Origin: Zygnema cylindricum
Lineage: Eukaryota > Streptophyta > Zygnematophyceae > Zygnematales > Zygnemataceae
Length of the DNA: 64,000 nt
Assembly (NCBI GenBank): GCA_037447655.1
Contig: JBBHKE010003449.1
Location: 1-64,000, forward strand
Reading direction: 5' to 3'
Shown here: positions 55,046 through 64,000 of the stretch, one piece after another
Layout of the letters: every line of letters starts with the position of its first letter
How positions within the stretch are numbered: the first letter of the stretch is position 1
The notes under the pieces: model-generated
Told to the model about the DNA's origin: nothing
The model's database searches: none
The model's input: only the letters and a program-made list of their open reading frames with translations
Translations under genes and position numbers: made by a program

Positions 55046-55578
55046 TAAGTTCTCTCACCGTGGAGCTCACATAACGACAAAAAGTGACTGTCTGAGACAC
55101 TTTTTATTTACATGTGGTTGCCGCAGTTTTGTTACCGTAAACGTTCGCCGACCGTGTGAATTGCTAAATTTATTATGACGGTCGACGTTCGCAAGCACAG
55201 CATAATTATAAGCGGTTGAAAAATATTTTCAAAGTCAAAGTTGTTCAACCGATTGACCGTCAAATTTGTACTCAACGGTGCTTTATTTGTACCTGTGTGT
55301 ACTTCAAACGTACATTTTTTGACAAAATGACGTAAGTGACTGTCCGCAACCAAAACAGTCACTGTCATTATCAATTCCCATTTTGTTGGGAGGGGGAAAA
55401 GTGCTCGCTGGTCTTTTAACTCTTTTTCCCTAGTTAGGCTCTCCGTTACAATGGGCATTTGCCCAAAAAATTTACGCCGCCTATCGTTTTAGAACACCGT
55501 GAATCACTATTAGTGTTACGATATCTCGCAAGTCGAAGTTGTATAATGGATTGATCGTCAAATATAAACTCAACGATA

Positions 55579-56067
55579 CACCGCGTATCGCTATTAGCGT
55601 TCATGACGCTTATTGGGGTACCTCTTTTTTTTTGGCAAATTCTCAAATAGAATAAAGTACGCTAAATGTTTTTGAACGTTATTTTAGGTACCCCGCTCAA
55701 TACGGTTTATAACTGTAATTTAGTGTCCTTTTAAATGGTGTGGTGTACGGACTTTCAAATCCGTACTATTTCGTACCTTTTTAAATATAAAAGTACATAA
55801 AATATAATAATATGTAATTGCGTAAATATTTTCCGGCCTGCGTGGATGTCAAAAAAACGCGACGGCGTACGATTTGAAGAATTTCGTACACCCACATGTT
55901 TTAGTGTGGACATATTATGTGCCGAAATTTTTTACAAAGCAGTTTACAAATTAGAGTTAATGATAAATTAGTATCTTTGTGTACCCTAAAAAACCCAATT
56001 TACCGTAAAGTACGCTAATTGTTTCATTACGCTATCTATTTTATTACGCTAATAGCGATTCACAGTG
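55579..56067. mobile_element. TA-target MITE, long version
   Basis: Starts CACCGCGTATCGCTATTAGC and ends GCTAATAGCGATTCACAGTG, flanked by TA. Another end fragment (ACACCGTGAATCACTATTAG) lies just left at 55,492-55,520. Confidence 0.8.
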
Positions 56068-56074
56068 TACTTGA

Positions 56075-56529
56075 TAAGTATCGGCAAGTAATTTATCGCA
56101 ATAACACCGATACCAATATTTATCGGTTATTAAACGGTCAGGGGGTCCCGATATATCACTCCGAGACCAACAAATTTCTTATCGGCGATAAGTGGAAAAA
56201 AATATAGTACGCTATATAATAGTACTTTATAATATATTGCATTGTATATTTTCACTGTTTATAGCGTTGCATGCCACATGTTACAATATGTTTCGAACAT
56301 TTTGTTACGGAATAACGACGGTTCAATACGACGGAATAAACCATACAATTGTACGAAACGAACCGTACAATTATCGCCAATAATTATCACTACCGGTGTT
56401 ATCGCGATGAAAAATCTGTTTTTTGTTGGCAATAACACGTGCGTCGATATATCGTGCCAATATATCGATTATCGGCAAGCCAAAAAAAGTTACATATCGA
56501 TCTTTGGCAAAACCCGATACACAACTCTA
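56075..56529. repeat. Diverged hAT family 1 copy
   Basis: Contains GCAATAACACCGATACC, TATCGGTTAT and an end CCCGATACACAACTCTA, so most of a hAT family 1 body with decayed termini. It abuts the MITE to its left. Confidence 0.65.
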
Positions 56530-56672
56530 CGCGTATTTTGGTTGCGCGGAGTCATTTAATGTTGTAGTTAAAAGGACTCAAAGCCAATATATATTTACGC
56601 TAATCAACACACATAGCACTATAGTAGTTTATTTCACATTCCCAAAGTGTATTTGCTCTAGTGTGTGTTCAC

Positions 56673-57329
56673 TAGTGTTGTGTATCGGTAAAAAATTTAT
56701 CGCGATAACACCAATACCGATAGTTATCGGTTATCGAACGGTGAGAGGTCTCGATATATCGGTCTGAGACCAACAAATTAGCGATAACTTTAACAAAATA
56801 TAGTATGCATACAATAGTACTTTATAACATACTGTATTACATAACTAAATTTATATAGCGTGGCATGCCACGTATAAGAATCTGTTCCGTACCTGTTTAA
56901 CTGAAATTTATTACGAACAGCGCAACACATAAACTTTGACAAATTTAAAACAATACTTTATAGTTCTAAATTATAGTATCCAAACGAAAAAATTAAATTA
57001 CATTGTAAATTTGTAAATAAATTTTTTTGAAAAACATACAAACAGACGAACAGAGCACACGAACGCATTTGTCAGAGTGTCGTCATTAACTGTCACCATC
57101 TTTTGAAAATCCAGGGGCATTTATTTGAGGGGCGCGTCCAGGGAATAACACGTACAGTTGAGTGTACTTGCCGTTCATTTATTTGTACGGTCCATACAGT
57201 TATCGCCGACAGTATTGATATGGGTGTTATCGCCAATAAACAACCGATATAATCGGATCATACATTATCGGCAACCCGAAACAAGGTCTATATCGGTTAC
57301 CGGCAAATCCTTAACGATACACAACACTA
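56673..57329. mobile_element. hAT family 1 element with perfect target duplication
   Basis: Ends TAGTGTTGTGTATCGGTAA and TTAACGATACACAACACTA, flanked by the exact 8-bp duplication GTGTTCAC (56,665-56,672 and 57,330-57,337). No transposase. The terminal TAGTG fits the hAT consensus YARNG. Confidence 0.92.
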
Positions 57330-57549
57330 GTGTTCACATAGTCGAAGTTTGAACATGTGAGAACAGCTTCGCTCAATTTTCCAATATAAGGATCAATTTT
57401 GAGTGCACTCTCACGTGACACCTCTCAGTTTGAAGTGTCGACGTCGTCATCTGACTCATTTTTTGTACTTAAGAACGAAATAACGAGATTTGTACTTATA
57501 TTAGAATGGAGGAAGAAAAAGTGTTATTAGTTATAGGGTAGGTTCAAGG

Positions 57550-59453
57550 CAGGGGTCGCAAACGGTCAACCGAAACCGTGACCGACCGTTAACCGACCGC
57601 CCGCGCCGGATCCGGAACGGATTCGGTTGCCAAATTTTGAGCGTCGGGCGGTTGCGGTCGGTTGATTCACCATAAAAAAAAATGGTGAGTTACGGTCGGT
57701 TAACCAAAAAACCAGAAAAAATGAAAATTTTGAACTGTCCATACAATCCAACATTATTGTACTTTGTACTCTTTTGTATCGTGGAAGTACGTGACATCAT
57801 AATTAGCGTCGCGAATCTGACACGGCATTTCGCAAATCGTAGGGAACGCGACAAAGTGTCGCAAATCTGACACGGTACAACGTGAATCGTTATTAGCGTT
57901 GAGAAATTATTAGCGTTAAAAAATAATTAGCGTTATTAACACTAATTATTATATTCAATTTTTTTTTAAATGTTTAATACTAATTGATCATTAATTCTAA
58001 TTTTGGTACAACGGATCTACCATCAAGATCTTCACAGCAAAATAGGTAAAAGTACAAAATATGACAAATCATACACCGTCGCGTCTTTAGACTCTAATTT
58101 TTTCATAACTCTAATTTGGGTGTTCGCGCGAATAATTTTTACACCACACATATCTTTACACTAAAATAGGTACGATATTATTATGTCTCTTATTCTGAGC
58201 TTAGTTTTACATGCGATCACGATTATTTTAATCCATGTTTTGTATTTTTTTACTTAATAGAGTATCGTTTTGTACGGACTAACACGTCCGTACACCACAC
58301 TATTCAATAATATTATAAATGAGAATTATGAACGCTAATTCTCTAGAGCGGTAATTAACATAAAGGAAAATTTAATATTATCAATTCTATTTCGGGTTTT
58401 ATAATCAAATTTTGGGGGCGCCGATATAGAGTTCATAACGCTAATAACGATTCGCAGTGTAGTACACACTATTCATTTCGCAAATCTTAAGGAAGGTGAC
58501 AAATCGTAGTTATTGGCTTAGGGTGGACTTCATCAGGCATCTCAGTAATTGTACGAAATATTTTACTGAAGGGCGTGCCTTCCATTAGATCCCGTTTGTA
58601 AACCACTTTTTTTTTGCGTGGCTCATTTTGGTTGGTAACACGTAGGTTAATATTAGATTCTTGAAATCTTGAAAGAATCTTAAAATGCAATGTCTGAATG
58701 CAATAACTGTACGAGCGGAGGAAATATCTGTACTAGCGAGAGGAATTATCAGCACCAACTAACGAAATTAATGACTTGTACAAATGGCTTTAAATGTACT
58801 ACCCAAAATTTCAAAACGCAACGACAAAAAGGCGGCGGCAAACTTAGATGGTGGGAGCGTGACGGGAAAATTTCAGCGAATTCGCAACCACCTTGGCGGA
58901 AGGCACGTGGCCCTTGAGACGTGTACGCAAATATGCGCGTGCTCCTTCTGGATATTTTTTCGTCTTTTCCACATGGCCTATTTGTACACGTTCTGTATTC
59001 GAGAAATGTCCTCCCTCAGCACGGTCTTAACAAACTGTAGGGTTGATGACGCGACGTCACGGATAAAAAGTGTAATTGAATCCGACGGTCTTATATTACG
59101 CTTACAACCTTGGACAATTTTCTGTAATGTTGTTTTCGTTGAAAAAAAAATTATGTACGAACCTGTACGAAACAGTACGGCCGTCAGTAAAAAACCCCAC
59201 TTTTTCGCTAATGGAAGTCCACACTTATTCATACGTCGTACATTAGTTAATTCTGTACTTTTTCGATTACGGGCGGGCATGGTTAGTCGCGAGAAATTGA
59301 GTTTCGGTTAACTTTTATTTTCGTAAACGCTGGTCGATTAACGGTTAACAATTTTGGAGCGTGTCTTAACCCGGTCGGGCGTCGGTTACTCAGATTTTGA
59401 AAAACAAAACGGTCGGTTTCGGTTATGTAAATTTTTTACTTTTGCGACCTCTA
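57550..59453. mobile_element. hAT family 2 element, long copy with nested MITE
   Basis: Starts CAGGGGTCGCAAACGG and ends TTTTGCGACCTCTA; flanks GTTCAAGG and GTTTAAGG are an 8-bp duplication with one change. Orientation is reversed relative to the 45,006 copy. A MITE is inserted at 57,878. The segment 58,500-59,280 is unique to this copy; open frames there (58,784-59,311) have no recognised domain. Confidence 0.8.
57878..58459. mobile_element. TA-target MITE nested in hAT family 2
   Basis: Starts CAACGTGAATCGTTATTAGC and ends GCTAATAACGATTCGCAGTG, flanked by TA. In hAT orientation it sits at the same TA of the GTACTACCGTGTCAG subrepeat that carries the MITE at 45,292. Confidence 0.75.
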
Positions 59454-59560
59454 GTTTAAGGGTCGTAATGTAGGGGTGCTGGTACAATGTTATTGACAAT
59501 AATATCGATTCACGGTTTGGTGCATTAAAGAGTATCGAGCTTGATCCTATGCACGGCTAT

Positions 59561-59775
59561 CAGAGGTCGCAAACGGTCAACCAAAACCGTGACCGACCAT
59601 TAACCGACCGCCCGCGCCGGATCCGGAACGGATTCGGTTACCAAATTTTGGGGGTCGGGCGGTTACGGTCGGTTGATTCACCAGGAAAAAAAAACGGTCG
59701 GTTACGGACGGTCAACCAAACAACCAAAATAAATGAAAATTTTGTGCTGTCCCTATAATCCAACATTATTGTATT
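59561..59775. repeat. hAT family 2 end, truncated
   Basis: Starts CAGAGGTCGCAAACGGTC and matches the left part of the 57,550 copy up to TCCAACATTATTGTA, then stops. No right terminus. The following 59,776-60,490 contains no supported gene. Confidence 0.8.
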
Positions 59776-60493
59776 CTCTTTGGTTGCAATTCTGTGTCAC
59801 CCATTGGATCACTGAATTCAAGAAGCCTCTAGATAACTTTTGGTTAGCCCTCTTTCAACTTGGATCACTGCCACCCAAGCAGACAAATAGATAATCTAAC
59901 TCCACCCCTGTGCAGTTTGGACTCCCTTGAGTCCACAGAAAAAGGAATTACTGAAAATGCCCAACCAGGCAATTAATTATCAAGTGGCAAAGATGCCAAT
60001 ATTTATACAAGCTTGTTGGGAGAGAGGTGTCTACCTCCTCAATCCTCTAAGTCCTAAACCCTTCTCACAACCCCTATCTAGTGATGTACGAATCTATCAA
60101 AAGACTGTACAGTACAGAAAGGTACTAGGGCCGATATACTTTCTGTACGGCATGTGTACGACAAGGCCATGGAGTGGACGTCTGTCTCCTCCAGACTTGT
60201 TCTCGCACTCCCCGGGATTCCCGCTTCCCAATAATATCTTGCCACGTGTCGACAGGTCATGTCACGTCCGAAAACCACCAAGGCGGCTATTCCGGGATCG
60301 CGGCGATGATGCGGACCGTCGGATCCAAATAGACTTTTAATGTTCGCCGTCCAAAATAACAAATGTCCGGTACATTTGTTTCGTACGCACTAAAACTCAA
60401 CTAGTTTCTATGTCCTTAATTTATTATTCCGTTGAACGAATTAATGATCTTGCTAATGTTTAAATAGCTATCAAACACTATGTATCCTAACGG

Positions 60494-60659
60494 ACTACAA
60501 CGACAGACCGGTAAGAGCTGACGGCTACGCCTCGCTCTGCCGGTCAGAGGTTTGAGTCTTGCCGGACTCAACCTATTGTTGAGAGTGACTTAGGTCACTC
60601 TTTAGTCTTGCCTATGGAGCCGAGGCATCTATGGCTCCATCGCCCTCTCTCTCCTTCAG
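60494..60659 (+). repeat. Possible tRNA-derived SINE head
   Basis: ACCGGTAAGAGCTGACGG followed about 35 bases later by GGTTTGAGTCTTGCC resembles the A and B boxes of a tRNA-type internal promoter. A folded acceptor stem is not evident, so it is not a tRNA gene. Hairpins GAGAGTGACTTAGGTCACTC and TGGAGCCG...TGGCTCCA follow. It ends at the LTR. Confidence 0.3.
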
Positions 60660-60781
60660 TGACTACAACAAGTATGGGGCTTAGAGAGAGAAGGTGGAGG
60701 CAGGCTGCCTGTGCTTTTCTTTTATATATTTTAACTAATTAAGACCTAGAAAATACCTCCCCTAAATCAGTGATTTCAACA
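60660..60781 (-). repeat. Short (about 122-bp) 3' LTR of a copia element
   Basis: Reads TGACTACAACAAG to TTTCAACA on the plus strand, i.e. TGTTGAAA...TAGTCA in element orientation, followed by CTCCCCTTTTTTTC, the complement of a polypurine tract. It contains a TATATA-like promoter segment. The length rests on one chosen TG end; the LTR could start further left. Confidence 0.5.
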
Positions 60782-60952
60782 CTCCCCTTTTTTTCTAGTC
60801 TAATTTTAGTTTCTCTTTTAAACCACACTTTTCTCTACAATATTTTAACTTGGGAGATGGCACAGGTTTTGTCATCATATCAGCCACCATTTCCCATCAC
60901 CCCTATACATTAGATTCACAATTTTGTTTTCAACTTTTTCCCTCACAAAACT

Positions 60953-62562
60953 CTATCCTATATCCATATGCTTAGACTTGAAATGATGTTTTGGATTGGC
61001 TGCAATTCCAATTGCAGCCTGATTATCACAAAACACTTCATGCACTCCCTTCTTCATATACCCCAGTTCTTGCAATAAAGACTTGACCCACATCAACTCT
61101 TTCACAGCAGAACAAGAGGCCATATACTCAGCCTCCATAGTGGATTGAGCAACCACCTTTTGTTGCTTGGTACTCCAGCAACAAACACCTTCCCCCACAT
61201 ACATCACATACCCAGAAGTGCATCTTCTCATAGGTGCATCCCCATAACTGGCATCACTCCAAGTAGTGATGTCAGTGTGCTCCCCTCCCAAGTGCAACCA
61301 TAAATCTCTGGTTCCCACCAAGTATCTCATGACTCTTTTGGCTGCCTCCCAGTCTTTCTTCCTAGGATCATTAAGACTCCTACTGAGGACTCCAATTGCT
61401 GTTGCTAAGTCTGGTCTAGTACAATTCATAAAGTAAATCAAGCTTCCTACAACCTGTCTGTACGAAATAGACTTCATAAATTGTCTCTTTTTTGGACTCA
61501 TCTGATCATCTAGTATCATCACTCCTCCTTCTACACTCCCATCACTTACTTTCTTCAAGTCCATGGGAGTGGTACAAATGTTTGCCTTTTCCTTGTGAAA
61601 TTTCTCAAGCATATTTCCGATAGCTTCTTTCTGAGTAAGTCTGATTATCCTCTTCCCCTTATCACTTTCCATTTGAATTCCGAAAATATAATTAGCCTCC
61701 CCTAAATCCTTCATGTCAAATGTGCTCCTAAGATTTTTCTTTAGCTTATTGATCTTTTCCATAGACTTAGTTAACACCCGCAAATCAGCCACATAAGTTG
61801 CAAAAAAAATCACACCATTCTCATCCTCAAACATATAAATAGAATGTTCAGAACTGATCCGAATATATCCTAGACCGGTGAGAAACTCATCTAGTTTCTT
61901 GTTCCATTGTCTGGGAGCCTGCTTCAGTCTATATAAAGACTTTATGAGCGCTTCAGTCTATATAAAGACTTTATGAGCTTGCAGACTTTGCTCTCCTCTC
62001 CTTCCTCTACAAAACCCTATGGCTACTGCATGAAGATTTTTTCCTCTAGTTCACCGTTGAGGAAGGCGGTTTTGATATCCATCTGGTGAATTTCCATGTC
62101 TTCCGCTGCTTCTAGACTAAGGAGAATCCTTACAGATGGGAACCGAACCACAAGAGCAAAAGTCTCCTCATAATTTATCCCTTCTTTTTGGGTGAACCCC
62201 TTTGCTACCAACCGAGCCTTATATCTCTGAATGGTATTATCTAAGTTCAGCTTTAGTTAAAATGCCCATTTGCACCCGATAGGTTTTCTATCTGGAGGAC
62301 AGTCCACTAGCTCCCAAGTATTCGCTTCCATGATGGAAGCCATATCATCATTTATGGCTATGACCCATCGGTCTTTCTCCGGTCTGTCCATTGCCTCCGA
62401 GTATGACCGAGGCTCATCCGGGTGAGATAACTTTGTTACCTTGTGAGCAGCCAGTTTATCTTGTAGTCTTTTGCCGCTCCTGTGTCCTCTCTCGGAGTTC
62501 GAAGCTGGAATGGAAGGAAGTCTAGGATTCCTCTGCACTTTCTCATCAGCTCCCCTATCCAT
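60953..62562 (-). pseudogene. Copia reverse transcriptase and RNase H (broken)
   Basis: Minus strand: WELVDCPPDRKPIGCKWAF, then a stop near 62,258, [39 protein letters not shown], stops near 62,029, a 29-bp tandem duplication at 61,921-61,979, FFATYVADLRVLTKS with the YVDD motif changed to YVAD, FDMKDLGEANYIFGIQME, and RNase H with WSDASYGDAPMRRCTSGY, STMEAEYMASCSAVKELMW and FKSKHMDIG. Dead by sequence. Confidence 0.9.
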
Positions 62563-62643
62563 GAAAAACGGTTCTGGCTCCTCTTCCTCTCTCTCCTCAA
62601 AGTGTGTAGAAATATAAGGAGATTCCGGTATATCTCCCCCATC

Positions 62644-63705
62644 TTAGATCTCCCTTGAATCTGCAATCACGTTTTCACATGTGTCCTTTCTAGGAAGATC
62701 TAAGTTATCCTCACTCTCGGACTCAAAACTTATTTTGATTTTCTTGGTGTATTTAAAGGGATCAAATGACTTCCCTTCATCCATGACAATTAGGTGCTTT
62801 ACTAGAATGATATCTTGTTTAGCTAAGTCATAGACTCTATATCCTTTGACATCCTCATCGTATCCCACAAAATATCCCGGTTTTCCTTTAGCATCTAGTT
62901 TCCAGTTTTTCTTATCTGTGTCAAGACTGTAAACTTGACAACCGAATACTTTCAAGTGAGAAATATCCGGTTTCCTTCCAACCTATCTCTCATAAAGTGT
63001 CATTTCTTTGAAAGCTGTAGTGAGGACTCCATTTTTAATGTAGTTAGCACAGTTCATGGCTTCTGCCCAAAATCTTCTTCCTATTTTCTTATCTGCCAAC
63101 ATACTACACAGACTATCTCCCAAAGTCCGGTTCAACCTCTCAACTACCCCATTTTGTTCTGTATTATTCGGTACAGTTTTCTAATGCTGAACTCCCTCAT
63201 CTCTCCAGTATTCTTCAAACTGGTTAGAGGTGTACTCTCCCCCATCATCACTTCTTATTCTCTTAATGGGGGTTCCGTGCAACTTTTCACTTTAGGCTTG
63301 GTATTTTTTGAAGTACTTTGGTGTTTCAGACTTTGTTTTCAGGAAGTATACTCTAGAATATTTGGACCAAACATCACTAATGGTCAGCATATACCTCTTC
63401 CCCCCAACCGAAGGTACTCTTGCTGGTCCCCAGATATCTGTGTGGACAAGATGTAGTACTTTATCACCTCTGTACGTGGCAGTTTTGGGAAAGGGGAGTA
63501 TGTGAGCCTTACCTTGGGCACAGCCACTAAAATCACCTATCATTTCATTATTCCCAAACTGAATGCCTTCTACCACACCCAGCTTCTTTATTTTCCTTAG
63601 CCTATCAAAATGCACATGCCCCAACCGCTTATGCCAGATCATCAAGCTCGGGACACCACCATAGTAAGCACTCTTATTTTCATTATTCAGGTTAAGCCTA
63701 AACAT
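62644..63705 (-). pseudogene. Copia GAG-pre-integrase and integrase with intact DDE
   Basis: Minus strand: MIWHKRLGHVHFDRLRKIKK and GCAQGKAHILPFPK (zinc region), LHLVHTDIWGPARVPSVGGK (first Asp), RSDDGGEYTSN (second Asp), QNGVVERLNRTLGDS (Glu), then LKVFGCQVYSLDTDKKNWKL. TAG replaces Gln near 63,180 and Trp near 62,985. The core catalytic triad is preserved. Confidence 0.9.
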
Positions 63706-64000
63706 TCCTTGGCTACCCTTATCTACTGTGAAGTAGACTTCATCTTTGTACTTAGCTGTAAAGACTCATTTTCTAGTGAAGGTATCAAAATCCTTGTCAT
63801 CTAATACAGAAGGAGACACAAGATTTTTACTCAGCGGAGGAATGTAGAGCACATCCGAGAAAGTGAGTATATAAGTCTTACCCTCCACTAAGACTTTCAG
63901 TTCTACCGAGCCCACTAGATCGGTGGTAACTACTCTCCCATCCCCATACTTTATTTCTACCGTAGGGATCTTTCTTAACTTAGGGAAGAGGTACTTGTCA
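63706..64000 (-). pseudogene. Copia protease C-terminal part
   Basis: Minus strand reads KYGDGRVVTTDLVGSVELKV, ILTFSDVLYIPPLSKNLVS and a TGA near 63,770 where Trp is expected (TRK-stop-VFTAKYKDEVYF). The active site lies beyond the window. Confidence 0.85.

Larger units (their letters stand above)
52930..55379. mobile_element. Mutator-like (MULE) non-autonomous element
   Basis: The ends GGGAATTGATAATGACAGTG are inverted copies, flanked by a perfect 9-bp duplication ATTTTGTTG (52,921-52,929 and 55,380-55,388). The inverted repeats are about 400 bp long (52,930-53,328; 54,011-54,075 plus 55,046-55,379), typical of Mutator elements. The right arm is split by a PIF/Harbinger-like insertion. The internal 53,330-54,010 has no recognisable transposase; open frames on both strands there (for example 53,284-53,568) are unassigned and could derive from a captured fragment. 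Confidence 0.9.
60782..64000 (-). mobile_element. Copia retrotransposon running off the right edge
   Basis: On the minus strand, right to left: end of protease, GAG-pre-integrase, integrase, reverse transcriptase and RNase H. Gag, the protease active site and the 5' LTR lie outside the window. Several stops and a 29-bp tandem duplication break the frame. Confidence 0.9.

Noticed and set aside
58784-59311. 175-codon open frame in the long hAT copy
   Set aside because: No transposase or other motif, and it overlaps a frame on the opposite strand; it is likely noncoding element interior.
60494-60570. Genuine tRNA gene
   Set aside because: No acceptor stem or anticodon arm can be formed around the box-like words.

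Overview
The window is eukaryotic nuclear DNA, most likely from a streptophyte (plant or charophyte-alga lineage). I infer this from spliceosomal introns, a plant-type receptor-like cytoplasmic kinase domain, exon pieces of a plant plastid-type MATE transporter, and Ty1/copia retrotransposons, one with a primer-binding site matching initiator Met-tRNA. I cannot name the species. One 10-N gap lies at 22,598-22,607. Genes are few; most of the sequence is transposons, their debris, and purine- or pyrimidine-rich repeats.

Left part (1-17 kb). A plus-strand gene, or two adjacent genes, at 2,584-6,961 encodes an HSPA12/Hsp70-like ATPase domain, then a plant protein kinase, then a charged helical C-terminal exon. 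The kinase frame is broken by one base at the catalytic loop. A minisatellite, a minus-strand copia remnant (9.06-11.2 kb) and a plus-strand copia split in two (12.15-12.96 and 16.13-16.89 kb) follow. Between the two copia halves are two exons of a DTX44-like MATE gene. They splice together in phase but lie on opposite strands.

Middle part (17.3-42.0 kb). A unit of several kilobases occurs three times in direct orientation: A about 17.3-21.47, B about 23.3-35.66 with a 5.65-kb copia inside it, and C about 36.3-42.03 kb. Each has long purine tracts, a shared upstream region and a gene for a tandem-pseudokinase protein. Copy B is complete (three exons, 32,019-35,633, phase-0 introns). Copy A is cut by a copia LTR after about 55 codons. 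Copy C has lost its TATA box, its start codon and its last exon. The last exon of B, and part of the intron before it, are homologous to the end of the Hsp70/kinase gene, so the two loci form one modular family. Tandem kinase/pseudokinase proteins are known plant immune receptors; a similar role here is only inference.

Right part (42-64 kb). This is a layered field of non-autonomous DNA transposons whose families can be assigned from their ends and target-site duplications: two hAT families (8-bp duplications), a TA-target MITE family (eight or more copies), PIF/Harbinger-like elements (TTA/TAA target) and a Mutator-like element (9-bp duplication, roughly 400-bp inverted repeats). Several are nested up to three deep. 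A possible small intron-containing gene of unknown function lies at 49,964-50,995. A minus-strand copia with a very short LTR runs off the right edge.
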